DNA from: Massariosphaeria phaeospora
Taxonomy: Eukaryota > Ascomycota > Dothideomycetes > Pleosporales
Reading direction: 5' to 3'
Assembly (NCBI GenBank): GCA_011032825.1
Contig: JAADJZ010000003.1
Span: 1,364,001 to 1,428,000 of the forward strand
DNA: 64,000 nt
Shown here: positions 10,821 to 21,813 of the stretch, in pieces
Position numbering within the stretch: position 1 is the first letter of the stretch
Layout of the letters: each line of letters starts with the position of its first letter
The notes under the pieces: model-generated
What the model was told of the DNA's origin: nothing
The model's input: the letters and a program-made list of their open reading frames with translations, nothing else
Database searches by the model: none
Position numbers and translations under genes: made by a program

Positions 10821-11864
10821 ACGCACACACCGTCGTCGCCACGGTTGTTCTTTGCCGGAGGACGTTCTGGTTTGCGCATAGCCTCGAGGACAATGTACGA
10901 GATATGGGCAGTTTACAATGAGACGGTGCAGTTTACGCCATTCACGATGGCGTTACAGGAAGCCCTACGACCATGTTCTGGTGGGTATACGGAATTCACA
11001 CCGTAACAAAGACCTCGATGCGCAGACTAGTCTTTGGTTCGTGGGGTAATTCAACTCTTGGCGCTTGATACCTCAGGTGTTTTTTCTTTCTGTTTACTAA
11101 TACGAATCAATGGTAGTCCCAATATTTGCTCAAACCAGCCAAGGCAATTCTCATCCCTGTTCGTGATTTTTGCTTCCCGGACAACCTGTGCGCGGCCAAA
11201 TGGCATTAACTTGCTTGCAGTATTTTCCAGGCGAGACGGAGACCACTGCAGTTTGTCGTCTGAAGGCGCGAGTTTGAGTCCCACGGCGCTGGTGTAGCTA
11301 AGAGTGGTTTTGTCCATGTCGACATTATCCAAGTCCATATGCGATGCACAGGATCATAGATTTAAGATGGGCTGCGATGAGTTGTGGGTTCCGGTACCAA
11401 CCCCGTCCTCTCCACCAGCGTTAGCGAACCGCGAAAGGGAACTCTTGGTAATCGCGGTGGCACACATTGATAAGCCTGGAGTCAAGTCTAAAGCATCATT
11501 TTTAGACAAGGACATACTATGTACAGTGTGCCTAGCGAACACGAACCCGTTCGTTTTGTGTACTCGAGTGTAGGTACTTAGGAACAAAGTGACATGGTGA
11601 GCGCCATCCCTTGACCCGAAAATATTTTGTGTGGGCCTACACACCCTGAAACGCCAGAGCCTTGGAAGCCCATCTGGTGACCTTCATCGCTGATGCAACA
11701 GGTGACTGGAATTGGACAATCATGCAGAACGCCACCATATGCTCCGACGGTTAATGCTGACAAACAGCCATCCCACCCAGTACTAACTCCATGAGGGGGA
11801 AATGGAAATGTAAAGAAATAATAAAGGGTATTCGGTGTACACAGTCCGGGCTCGAGAAGAAAAC
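10821..11864. other. Intergenic region, no supported gene
   Basis: Convergent gap between the RCR and WOPR genes, which run toward each other. Three minus-strand frames of about 95 codons (11051-11338, 11354-11644, 11578-11868) have no family signature. The third may include 3' UTR, or a last small exon, of the WOPR gene. Confidence 0.5.
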
Positions 11865-13250
11865 TCACGCTGAAAGCGAAAACACCTTATTGAGGCGATC
11901 TACGGCCCGCGAGTCGTGAGCCAAACTGTTACTTGCTAATTTGGCTGCTGGAAGTTCTTGAAGCGGCCGCGCGCTATTGGGACTACGGCTACCAGACCGA
12001 CTGCCGGCCTGATTATGCACAGCCTCGGCGCCGTTTTCCGCATTCTTGTTCAAAATAGAGACGAGAGTAGGAATAGTCCGGATGGGCGAAGGCACTTTGT
12101 TGACTGCGGTGCTACTGGCCTCCGGGATTGAAAGAGACTCTTGGGGCCTGAGTTCGGATGGCTGTGGCGTTGGCGGCTTGTTCGAGCTGAGCGGTGCGGT
12201 TGCGTTGATAGCAGGCAGCTGGGGACCTTGCTCTAGCAGGGTCGAGGTAGGGGGTGGCCCCCGATGATGGTTTGCGGCTTGTAGTTGATGCTGTTCCATT
12301 GCTGAGTTGCGAACTGGGGTATTGGCATAATATGGCACATGAGCTGGGTGGCCTGGATAAGCATATGCGGCCATCATATGGGGATGGGGTTGCTGAGGGT
12401 GCGGAATGTTGGGATTGCTAATTGGAGGAGGCGGCCGGTCGAGGACATGGGTTTGTCCACCGTAGGGTTGGTAGACGAGGCCCGGATAGGGGTATGTTCC
12501 CGGGGGAAAGTAGCCCGGATATGCAAAGCCAGGGTGGATATTTGGCGGTGTATGCGGATGTTGATAAGGAACTAGAAACGGCGGGGACGCGGCCGATACC
12601 GTAGGTCCAGGGCGGCCATATGGAGATACAGGTGTCATCTGATGCGGAACGGGAGCGTACGGTGAGTTCTGCATGGGTGAGCGAGTAACAGCGGGGATGG
12701 TCTGGTTGTCGGGCGAGGTAGACTCTGGGTACATGTTCTTTGGCGGACGGATGTGGCGTAGTTGCGCGTCGTTGGTCGGTTGCTGCAGAGTTGAGGTTGC
12801 TGACCGCGAGTAGTAGCTGATCAGATGGAGGTGCTGTCCGCTTGAGGTGGTGATGCTGAAGGATTGCTTCATGAGGCCGTCTGGCTTGTACCGATAGCCG
12901 TCAGGGCCATCAGGGTCAGAATCGCCAGTAGCGGATCCCTCGGGAGACCTCCCGCTTGCACCAGCTCGCGCTTTCGGCGCCTGTGCCTGAGCTCCTCCGC
13001 GCTTGCCCTCCATCTCCCGGTACGTCAGAAAACTGCCCGAAACCCTGCTGGCGCTCCACGACTTGCCGTCGGTCCATCGCCGCATGCCCGCCTCTCTCTC
13101 GTCCCACACAAACACCGAGCCCGAGCCAATCTGCTGGCGTTCCTTTTCTGACAGGCGCCGTTGCACGCGGGGCAGCAGACCGATGCGGCAGGCCTCGAAG
13201 AGGATGATGGCATCCTGAGGTGTCCGGACGTGGCCGGTGTACGTTTCCAT
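11865..13250 (-). CDS. pac2: WOPR-domain transcription factor, Gti1/Pac2 family (Pac2-like)
   Basis: The frame extends 30 codons further upstream, but METYTGHVRTPQDA is the usual family start, so I place the start at 13250 (461 residues). The first WOPR half covers about residues 2-83, with ACRIGLLPRVQRRLSEKER, GSVFVWDEREAGMRRWTDGK and SASRVSGSFLTYREMEGKR. A Ser/Gly/Asp linker follows, then the second half YRYKPDGLMKQSFSITTSSGQHLHLISYY near 119-147. The rest is Pro/His/Tyr/Gln-rich and probably disordered. WOPR proteins bind DNA and act as switches of morphology, sporulation and, in pathogens, virulence. The EREAGMRRWTDGK form fits Pac2 better than Gti1/Ryp1. The stop sits inside a perfect GTGAGT donor-like site (GC/GTGAGT), so an extra 3' exon cannot be excluded. 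Confidence 0.88.
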   Translation of the reverse strand: METYTGHVRTPQDAIILFEACRIGLLPRVQRRLSEKERQQIGSGSVFVWDEREAGMRRWTDGKSWSASRVSGSFLTYREMEGKRGGAQAQAPKARAGASGRSPEGSATGDSDPDGPDGYRYKPDGLMKQSFSITTSSGQHLHLISYYSRSATSTLQQPTNDAQLRHIRPPKNMYPESTSPDNQTIPAVTRSPMQNSPYAPVPHQMTPVSPYGRPGPTVSAASPPFLVPYQHPHTPPNIHPGFAYPGYFPPGTYPYPGLVYQPYGGQTHVLDRPPPPISNPNIPHPQQPHPHMMAAYAYPGHPAHVPYYANTPVRNSAMEQHQLQAANHHRGPPPTSTLLEQGPQLPAINATAPLSSNKPPTPQPSELRPQESLSIPEASSTAVNKVPSPIRTIPTLVSILNKNAENGAEAVHNQAGSRSGSRSPNSARPLQELPAAKLASNSLAHDSRAVDRLNKVFSLSA

Positions 13251-13728
13251 GGTGCAGCTGGCAGGTGAAACCGAAGTCGGGTCGCGCTGCTTTGGACGGG
13301 CGGAGGTGGAGGAGACTCGAATATTTAAAGAAGGGTGCAAGGCGAGATTAGAGTTGCATGGGTGCTGCCAGATGGCAGATGGGAGCTATGGTAGACGGGT
13401 TAGCTGGAGCGCAGCCCTGGCCGGCGTTGAACGAGAAGCACAGTTGGACCGAGACAAGTAGAAATGTCTCGTTTCGAGCGCGGCACGGGCGGTGCAGGGT
13501 GCAGGCCGGAAGGATCCGACAGCAAGACGGAGAATGCGTTGGGTGGGTCGGTGACAGCTTCGCCGTAGAGCAAGGGTCGAGCGACCGAGGTGTTGGACGG
13601 CCGTACAGGAGTGGAAGCAAACTTACGGGGCCTGCGACGAGCGTGCCGAGTGAGGTTGGGCGGCTGCGCTGGTGCGACGTTGGAGAACGGCCTGTGGGAC
13701 GGTGGGGAGACGAGGTGCGAGGAGGGCA

Positions 13729-13978
13729 GAGGCGGAGAGGCGGAGAGGCGGAGAGGCGGACGAGGGTGCAGCCGGAGACAACAACTGCGAACTGGCATGC
13801 CCACAGGTCAGGCAGGCAGGCAGTCAGGCAGTCAGGCAGAGGCCAGGTTGGTGAAACGGACTCGGCGCTGGCACGGAAGGAATACAGGCGCGCAGGATGG
13901 GAGCGCGCGAGGGCGGTAGCCGTGTGGTGCCAGTGGTGGAGACTGTCGAGGGCGATGGGGCGATGGGGCGATGGGGCG
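13729..13978 (+). repeat. Cluster of short minisatellites
   Basis: Three separate tandem tracts: GGCGGAGA units at about 13729-13761, CAGGCAGT/CAGG units at about 13806-13840, and three GCGATGGGG units at 13952-13978. They lie 0.5-0.7 kb upstream of pac2. Confidence 0.8.
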
Positions 13979-14213
13979 TGGAGCGGCGGTTGGGAGGCAG
14001 CTCTCGTGCGGCGGGGGACGGGCGCCGGGCGACAGGTCGGGCGACGGGCTCGGCAGCGGAAGTATGTGGTATATAGTACGGAGTAGGTATACTCGGTATG
14101 ATACAGCCAGGCCAAGGGCGTCAGCGTGAGCGCGAGTGCGAGCGTACTGGGGCAGCGGAGGCCGGCATGCTTTGTGCGGTTTTGCTGCTGACTGCGCAGC
14201 GCTGGGCTCTTTC

Positions 14214-14246
14214 CCGCCGCCCGCCGCCGCCGCCGCCGCCGCCGGG
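14214..14246 (+). repeat. CCG trinucleotide microsatellite
   Basis: About ten CCG/CGC units in a row. The long frames crossing it are repeat artefacts (poly-Pro, poly-Ala or poly-Arg depending on frame). Confidence 0.85.
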
Positions 14247-14840
14247 GCAGTCTCTGAGCGCCAAGTGCTTGGCTTGGCTTGGCTTGGGCGCAACCCGGAC
14301 AAGGCCCGCCCGGCAAGCTTTATTTGCACCTACTTGTCACTTGCTGCAAACGCAACCCCGCCGCCCCCTGTCCGTTGTCCTCAACGTCCTGCGTGCAGGC
14401 GTGCCTAGTGATGTGACGTGTACTCCCGCTGCTTGAGGTGATCGTTGCAGGCGCTGCCGTGCGCCGCGAGAGGCTGCACATAGCCCATGTTTCCCGCCTG
14501 TCGTCCTCGACAAACGCCGCACACACACACGGGCGGCCGCACAGAAGCCAGCAGCCAGAGCCCAGAGCCCAGACCGCGCAGGCCGAAAGACGACGTGGAG
14601 CACCCGGGCGAGACACCCAGCCGCCACGCCGGACACCCTCGCAGAAGACAACACCTGTCCACTAGTGTCGACCTCGCTCGCTCACCCTCTTCAGCTGCCC
14701 CACCAACAGCCGACAAGCATTCGCATGTGCTGCTCTGGGCCAAGCTACAACGACGCCGAGCCCGCCACGGCTCTTGGCCGCCATCGTTTTCGTATACGAT
14801 GCGCATCCATCATAACCTTAAACGCCGCCCGCAACCTCTT

Positions 14841-17719
14841 TAACGGTGACAAGCCTTCTTCGCTTGGCCGTACCAATCGCTGCCGGTCTCTGACAGTCCG
14901 CGGCCTGCCCGTTGCTGTGAAGATGTTGGATCCTTGTGGGAACGAACCGTGTTGCCTGCAATCGGTCGAGTTTTCTTTCTTTCCTTTTCGTCTCGGGACC
15001 ATCATGCAGAGCTACTACTCACAAACAATGTCGTGCTTTCGCGGCCTCGTCGGGCTGGCTTGGTGTCTCCTGGGCGCTGAACATGACACGGGCGATTCGA
15101 CGTGCGCCGCTCGCACTGCCTGCTTCTGTGAGCACCAAAAAAGGCAAACCGTGTCCCAGCAGGGGGCTTGGCTTCCGTAGATAAGCTTGGTGTAATTCGC
15201 AGGTTAAGCTTACTCTGCCGTACGAGAGTCCGCTAGCGTCCATGCTGACAGTATCTGTACGCTGGAGTAGGACAAAGCCCGAACGACAATGTGTTTCCTG
15301 TTCGAGAAAGTTGGATGCCTTGCTATCGGCATCTCCATGTCGTACCCGTCAAATGGTCCGCTGACTGTGCCTAGGTGAACTCTCTATGCGGCTTCGTGAA
15401 AGGCACTAGCTGAGGTCATGGTGTTGACGACAAGCCTCAGCTGTCATTCGTCAGCTGTGGATAAGTAGATCGGCTATCAATGAGGCGTATCACTGGATTG
15501 CCAGGGCTGAAAGAAGGCCCGAGTCCAGTAACGATAGCGTCCACGGGTGCCAGACTAGGTACTGTCCAAGAGTAGGACTAGCCAGCTGCCAAGCGCAAAC
15601 AATCATCAAGTTTTCACGGCCAAGTCTCGCATGCCTCAAACGCCTAGCAATAATACGGCATCGGATGGCTCGGAAAAAGGCCGCGTCAGCTTGGGGATCT
15701 GGCAAGCAGTAGCCAGTTGACTCGGCATTCTCGGTAAGCAGCGATGGACCTGTTACGGGTAACGACCCTCTTGCATCGGTGAGAACAACAACTGTATTGG
15801 GCCATGGTGCGTCTAAGTGCGCCAGGCAATGCTAATTGTAGGTGGTACGTACGGGTACGGAGCTCAACGGCACGCACGAAAACAGGTCATGGAAACAGAT
15901 CGCCGATAAGGTTAAAGAGGCAGTTAAGCATAATTTCGAAAAACCCTAATCCAAGTGCAGACCACGCCGTCACGCTTGGCTGGCCAGCGGAGAGAGGTAC
16001 GCGGCCTTACTCCCCGGTAAGAACAAAATGCGCGTGTATCTCCTTCAGCCACAGTCGTCTCGTACCAGACAGGCTGGGCTGTTGTGAGCGTGAAGAATGC
16101 CAATAATGCGCCCTGGCTGGCGCTCTAGAACTGCGCCATTCGCTCGCATCGCTGCCTGCTTTCACGGAGTACGGACACCTACGCCCCCAAACGATGAACC
16201 GTCTGAGCATAGATTAAGGTGGGCCAAGCAATTGGCTGCCAACCCTCGCCAGACGACCGCCCACACCTCCGCTCAGCTTACCCCAGACAGGGTATTCCCG
16301 GCGCTGCAGTAGATAAAGGATCTACGCTTTACGACGCAAGCTATGACGACTGCGTCTCATGAAACCAGGTTGCCAGAGGCGGTTCCATACGCATCAACGG
16401 CTCCTTGCGTCCACTTGCATCTCACGGAATTAGGAGCAACTTCAAGAAGCTATTCGAGAGGCAAGCGGTAAATCACGAACACGCCCGAACAGTATCGTGT
16501 ATCCTTCTTACCATTCTTGTTCTCAACTACATTCTCGCGCCACACGTCTTGCAGGGAAATCTACGGCCAGTAGTAGCTGACAATTCCCACCATCATTCGA
16601 CGCGAGAGTCTAGTCGCTTTGCGACGACCCCTATACGTTGGAACAAGCTACCCACGTGCCCATTTCTACGGAGTAGTAGTAGTGCATTCACGGGCAGTCC
16701 ATTCGAAAGCCGACAATACTCAATATACTGGTTATCGGATTCATCTGACAAGCCACAGCCGTATCAACTTGAGTGCTCGAACCCGCTCACTCTCGAAGCA
16801 TTTCTTCATCTTGCGGACTACGACTGCAAGTGTCTTGTTAGCTATGCTTGCCTTATTTAACGGTTGGGCGTGCGACATACCTAGTTAGGAAATTCCTAAC
16901 TTTGTCTATCTCGGTCATCTTAGAGCACTACGGCAACAAAGTAGCCAGCTCCGTACCTTCCCCTGGCCTCGCTGCGGCGAAGGATCTTTGTCTCCAATCC
17001 TTCGAGTGGGATATCTTGGGGAGCCACTATGAAATCTCGCAGACTACACGGAGATACTAGCAACCCTGTCGAAACCTTCCGTTTACACAGGCAGTTTTTG
17101 CCACAGGCTAGCAAGGTTGTGTATCCTAAGCTCCTCTGGAACTCCTGCCATCAGTATATCTTCGCCTATTTCTCCAATGGTCTAGCTATTTCCCCCTACG
17201 AGTGTTTGTTGCAACCACGTCCTAAATATAGCGAGAGGTTTTTGTGTGTGTACGTGTGTGTATAGATAAGGAATGAAGCCCCAGCTAGACAAGTTGGCCT
17301 TGAATTTGCAGAGAAAACTCTGCATACCATTTCTAGCAGAAGAAGATTCTGAAAAGCGGATGAGCCTATTTAGCACGAACCAGATCTCTGGTACACGTAA
17401 CAATTGTACAATCTAGTTAGCCGTTGTCTATATCGTTATCAAACCAAAAGTTAGCACGATATTGTATACCCATGGATACTAACCAGTTTGATCCGGTTCC
17501 TATCGTATGCATATCCATGGATGTATGCAAATTTCCTACAGGGCTGGCCATGTAGGTAGTCCCTAATGCCGATACTTTGAAACTGAACCAGGAACCCTAT
17601 GTGAGACACTTGCGCAAACTAGTACCTGTGCCCACCACCGTATGGAGGTATCAAGCCGAATCTGAACCGAACCGAATTGAGAGTCGTAACATGCGCAATA
17701 GTGCAGCCAGTGCATGCTT
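14841..17719. other. 2.9-kb region without a recognisable gene
   Basis: GC drops compared with the flanking genes, and frames are short (under 175 codons) and motif-free on both strands. No tRNA arms, long repeats or transposase signatures were found. It could be a decayed gene or old repeat, or part of the long regulatory region of pac2. Confidence 0.5.
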
Positions 17720-20700
17720 TTAATGCTGGAGTACCCCTAGCAGTGTATCGAAAACCTCATCGCCATCTTCATCAACATTGTCTTCACCGTCGTCATCACT
17801 CTGGTGTCCGGGACCCACTTCCCCGTCGTGACCATCGTCATCGTCATCTTCGGATCCAAACCCACTTTCGTCACCTGAGAAACTCGCCGGTTCATCTATT
17901 TCCGCACCCTCTCCAGCATCCGAATCATCATCACTACCAGTTGTCACGCCGCGCCAACTCTTCTCCTCATCATCGTCTGGATATAAATCATCGTCGACCT
18001 CCGTGTCACCTCCTCCAGCTCCATGCGGGTCGGATGCCGGACCGCCAACAAAAGCTCCCGAATGTGGTGTGGCGTAGGGAAACGGAGTTGATTTACCTAC
18101 CACGGCAATAAGCACATCTGAGTTCGTCCTGGGTAAATCGGGATGAGAACAGAAAAAGGGTGAGGCTGCCTCCCGCGAGCGTCGAGGAGTAGTGTTCCAG
18201 ATAGCGACTCGGGTCCCGGATACTGGCGCATTGTCGCTAGCAACTTCTCGCGGAGAAGACGACTGCGTAACGCGACGGCGCTTGGGTCGAGTTACAGAAG
18301 TACTAGGCGCGCGAGACGTGGCGTAAGGCGTTAATGACGGTTTGACGGGGGACGAGTTGAAGCGACGTTTCGACGAACCCTGTACTGCCTGCTGGATAAT
18401 CGACGTAGAAACGGTGCGAGTGCGATTGTAACCAGGTTGAGCGGGAGGTCTATTCTCGCTCAGTGGAGATATAGGTTGTGCGTGCTTGTTCTTGAGGATC
18501 GAACTTGGTGTAATGGACCGTCGCCACTGTCGGTCGGCAGGGCGCATCGAGAGTTCGACTGAGTGATGACTGCTGAACGACGAAGTCACACTCACGGGAG
18601 GGGCGTCAAAAGGTTCATAGAAAGACCAACATGTTTCCTTCGCATTGCCTTCCGGGACCTTAGGTTGGCAGTGCTCATAATTACCTTCCATTTGCGAGTC
18701 CGAGTCCTCCAGTACGCGAGGGAGTTGGCGTAAGTCTTGCCACGTCCAAGAGTCGCCCATGTAGTCACTTGGTTGCAGATATGCTTCTCTTTGAGTCACG
18801 TAAAGCCTCTTCTTGCCACCCGACACCCGCATCATGACCCCAGAAGCGAGAAATTGTGCCGACCAGAGAGCGGAACTAGACATTTCAGCAGGTGAGAGGA
18901 AGTGAAGTTTGGGGTCCTTGATCACTTTTCGAAGGGGGATGAATAAAGCGCGAAGACCGGCATACGAGTTAATGGGCGGATCTTGATCCTTGTCCGTGTA
19001 TCCTAAATGACCGAGCAAATCTTTGAACGCAGCCGAAAGAGTGAGTTGTATGTCTCTCGCACCGGCGCTTCGAAATTTGATGTCCCTGACAAAGCCTCGG
19101 CTCCGCAGTCTTTTGTAGACTAGGTTATTGCTTCCGCAACCCTTTGGAAATAGCCATTCTTCGGATGACGTCGATGCCCACTCGCTGATGGCTTCGCTGC
19201 TCCACCCGCTTTCTACACTCTGGAACGATAGCGACTGTCTGGACGGGTCCAATGCAGTGGGTCCGGGATCCAGACCGGTAGCCCCCTCGAGACGTTGCGA
19301 AGCGCGAAGCTGTACCGAGGGGCCGCTATGTTGACCCGGCATTCGTGCTTGAGTCCACTCCTCGGAATTTTGAGTAGTAGCCTTGGATATGTCGTGCAGT
19401 GATTCATCAGGACAGTACCAAATGCCATGAAGATGGCGTCCCCAAGGCAGGAAGACCACCTCAACTTCCCATGGGTTGCTCAAAGTTGGGACAGCTACAG
19501 CCTCAAGCGCATCGAGCCGATCCTTGATGTCACCAAACTCAGGATCAAGCTCTTTCGGGTCCACGGCGCCCAAGACGAGCGCTGAAGAAGTTGAAGACCG
19601 CATAGAGTGGTTCGATGCAAAGGGTCCCTTGATACCACCAACGTGGCGTCGGGTGGAGCTGCTGCTCTCATCAGCATCGATCGCTTGATGTACCTTATCG
19701 TGATCATCCATGCGGTGCTCCAGCTCCAGCATACGACCATCAAACATATCGTACTGGTGCTGTATGTCCTCAGGCTGAATATAATTGAAAGACCTATTCT
19801 CTAGGAGGTCTAAGCGGTTGCTCACGTCCCGCATGGAGCTTGCTACATTCGGGATAGAGTTGAGTAGATGGTGCAAAGGGCCAAGATACGAAGTGAGCTT
19901 AGTCAGTGCCTGGGGGGATGCTGACCGTAGTGCATTCCGGAGCCGTTCGTGCGGTATTGTGGGAGAGTTGGCTAGCATGGACTGTGGACCGAGTACAGAC
20001 GTGGCACTGTTCGGCTTGCCATCTGATCCAGTCTGTTGATCTGGGCTAGAAGTGAGGTGGGTGAGAGTTTCTAGGAGCTTCTTGGTCTCGCGGACCGCTT
20101 GATCAGCGCCGCTGAGGTCGGGTGTGCCGGCATTGCTGGGGGTTGCGACTTCAGTCGCACTTTGTAGGAAGTCAGCGGGGTCGTAGGTATTCGGGATCGT
20201 GTCCCCGCCCATGTCCAGATGGAGGTTGCGGGTGCGGTTGCGGTTGAAGTCCAGGTTTGGGTCTATAGCGCCCAGTGTTTGGCCTCTTACTTGCTCACGC
20301 TCACCCACTGCAGAGTTTGCCCGTGTGGGTGGAACAGCTACCTCACTGTGGCATGCAGATAGCTGTCCGACAACACTCTCGTCTGGTATAGTCGGAGAGA
20401 CGGAAGCGCGTTCCATGGCACTCTCAGCGCCTCCCATGTGCACCATGGAAAGGCCCAGACCTGCGAAAGCTGCATGCCCCCGGCCCAGGTCGTTGCTGAA
20501 TGCCTTGGCAGCCGCTGGGCGCCGGTGCTGGGACAAGAGGCACACTGAAGGGACTCGAGGAAGCACCGCGGTGGTGTGAGACGGTGTTTCTGCATCATCT
20601 GCGCGCAGCCCGGGCGCGTTGGCGTAGGAAGTGGCATGCCCAAGGCGCGGCGAGGCTGGCTGTGAGGCTGGCGGCAATTGGCACTGGCCGTCGCATTTGG

Positions 20701-21016
20701 CACAGGCGCGATGGGTCGACTCTGCTGCTGACGGCTGTTGGCGCGGCGCAGCAGGCGGCGCCTGGAGGTGGAAGCATGCGTGGTGGCCGCAAACACACCA
20801 GGTAGAGCGCTCGCTGCCCGCGCGCCCTTCGTCGCTTGCCCCGTGAAGCTCGGCGCTGTGCTTGTCCCAGAACTGCTCACATCCGCACTTTCCGGCAGCT
20901 GCGTTGCGGTGGTTGCAGGGCCCGCATGGGAGCGCGCGGCGGAACGGGGGCGCGAGCCTGTTGGGCGCGGGGGGCATCTCGTGTGCAGCCATCGTCGCAT
21001 CACCGAAGCCGGCCAT
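17720..21016 (-). CDS. Conserved fungal protein of unknown function, 1,098 residues
   Basis: One uninterrupted frame. The N-terminal ~120 residues are Cys/His-rich: CGPC at 31-34, CGC at 44-46, WCVCGHHACFH at 73-83, then CAKCDGQC. They look like a metal-binding head without matching a named finger I know. Two helical, Leu/Asp-rich stretches lie near 300-480 (KKLLETLTHL, SNRLDLLENRS, MLELEHRMDDHD), plausible coiled coils. The best conserved core is about 514-805, starting NPWEVEVVFLPWGRHLHGIW and including RGFVRDIKF, IPLRKVIKDPKLHFLSPAEM, KKRLYVTQREAYL and WTWQDLRQLPR; I recall similar core sequence in other Pezizomycotina proteins. A basic RPKRRRVT near 910 may be a nuclear signal. The last ~95 residues are extremely Asp/Glu-rich. 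Probably nuclear; function unknown. Confidence 0.8.
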   Translation of the reverse strand: MAGFGDATMAAHEMPPAPNRLAPPFRRALPCGPCNHRNAAAGKCGCEQFWDKHSAELHGASDEGRAGSERSTWCVCGHHACFHLQAPPAAPRQQPSAAESTHRACAKCDGQCQLPPASQPASPRLGHATSYANAPGLRADDAETPSHTTAVLPRVPSVCLLSQHRRPAAAKAFSNDLGRGHAAFAGLGLSMVHMGGAESAMERASVSPTIPDESVVGQLSACHSEVAVPPTRANSAVGEREQVRGQTLGAIDPNLDFNRNRTRNLHLDMGGDTIPNTYDPADFLQSATEVATPSNAGTPDLSGADQAVRETKKLLETLTHLTSSPDQQTGSDGKPNSATSVLGPQSMLANSPTIPHERLRNALRSASPQALTKLTSYLGPLHHLLNSIPNVASSMRDVSNRLDLLENRSFNYIQPEDIQHQYDMFDGRMLELEHRMDDHDKVHQAIDADESSSSTRRHVGGIKGPFASNHSMRSSTSSALVLGAVDPKELDPEFGDIKDRLDALEAVAVPTLSNPWEVEVVFLPWGRHLHGIWYCPDESLHDISKATTQNSEEWTQARMPGQHSGPSVQLRASQRLEGATGLDPGPTALDPSRQSLSFQSVESGWSSEAISEWASTSSEEWLFPKGCGSNNLVYKRLRSRGFVRDIKFRSAGARDIQLTLSAAFKDLLGHLGYTDKDQDPPINSYAGLRALFIPLRKVIKDPKLHFLSPAEMSSSALWSAQFLASGVMMRVSGGKKRLYVTQREAYLQPSDYMGDSWTWQDLRQLPRVLEDSDSQMEGNYEHCQPKVPEGNAKETCWSFYEPFDAPPVSVTSSFSSHHSVELSMRPADRQWRRSITPSSILKNKHAQPISPLSENRPPAQPGYNRTRTVSTSIIQQAVQGSSKRRFNSSPVKPSLTPYATSRAPSTSVTRPKRRRVTQSSSPREVASDNAPVSGTRVAIWNTTPRRSREAASPFFCSHPDLPRTNSDVLIAVVGKSTPFPYATPHSGAFVGGPASDPHGAGGGDTEVDDDLYPDDDEEKSWRGVTTGSDDDSDAGEGAEIDEPASFSGDESGFGSEDDDDDGHDGEVGPGHQSDDDGEDNVDEDGDEVFDTLLGVLQH

Positions 21017-21813
21017 GGGCGCCTACATTGGCATCCCACCGAGGACGAGGACGCGGTCGACCTAAGATGCTGATGGCGCCATGTTCCAGCGTCTATCTAG
21101 GCAAGCTTCCACAGAGTCAGCAAACACCAGGGCATGTTCTGGGCGGGGCCGAGCGCCATACCTGACGGATGCGATGTAGGCGGACGCGACGCGGGCGAAG
21201 AGGGCGACGGCGACGGCGACGGCGCGAATTCAGGGCAGAGTGCAAGCGGGGGCAAGGAAGGCGCTGGTGTTGGGTGGGGTGGAAGCGGGGTGGGAAAGAG
21301 GCCGGGCGAAAGACAAAAGAGAGCCGGAGGCCGTCAACAACGAGTAGATAGATCCATGGATAGATATCTAGCTGGAGACTGGAGTGTGACTCTTCTCCTT
21401 CGTCTTCTCTGCCTGCAGGCACGCATGCACTATGCCGCGTGCAGCCTAGCCGCTAAACTGCTAACCCGCCCGAGCATGTGGAGACCTGCCGTATCCAGCA
21501 ACGGCGGCAGGTGAATGGCTGGCCGCTCACCCGGAAAACGCGGAGGCCGCTTAGCTCGCGCGCTAGCCCCGCATCCGGGCGCACCTTCTTCACGCTGATC
21601 CTACCTCCTTCGACATCTTCCGCCTCTTCGACCACTGCTTTCGCCATAACATGCAGCTCACCCGTGTGCATGATTGTGTAACATGTACTGCCGGGCCAGT
21701 GCCATGCGCAGCTCTGTAGTTAATTTCTGAAAAGCCTTCGTAAGGTGATTTTGCATGTACCTATGACTTCTGAAGTAGAATGCAATGCTATCACCACAGA
21801 TCTGGAAATCCGC
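21017..21813 (-). promoter_or_regulatory. Upstream region of the 1,098-residue gene
   Basis: Holds the promoter and leader of the large gene and the 3' UTR of the phosphoribomutase gene, both on the minus strand. A GGCGAC-rich simple stretch lies at about 21200-21230. Frames here are low-complexity shadows. Confidence 0.45.

Larger units (their letters stand above)
13251..14840 (-). promoter_or_regulatory. Upstream region of the WOPR gene, GC-rich with simple repeats
   Basis: GC-rich sequence upstream of pac2. It is full of overlapping frames on both strands that read as Pro/Arg/Ser low complexity. A TATA-like ATATTTAAA lies at about 13319-13327, roughly 70 bp before the chosen start. I see no conserved protein, so it is best read as a long 5' regulatory and leader region. 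Confidence 0.45.

Noticed and set aside
11255..11300. tRNA T-arm-like GAGTTTGAGTCCC
   Set aside because: No acceptor stem, D-arm or anticodon arm can be built around it.
11051..11338. 95-codon minus-strand frame between RCR and WOPR genes
   Set aside because: Reads as a plausible protein but has no family signature, repeat context or splice partner; left unannotated.
13348..14316. 322-codon minus-strand frame and overlapping 242-codon plus-strand frame
   Set aside because: Pro/Arg/Ser/Gly low complexity created by GC-rich minisatellites; no conserved segment in either.
14665..15180. 171-codon plus-strand frame
   Set aside because: No signal peptide, domain or splice support; composition typical of random frames in this GC range.
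15804..16860. Frames of 100-151 codons in the gene-free region
   Set aside because: No recognisable family and no splice-linked partners; too weak to call a gene.
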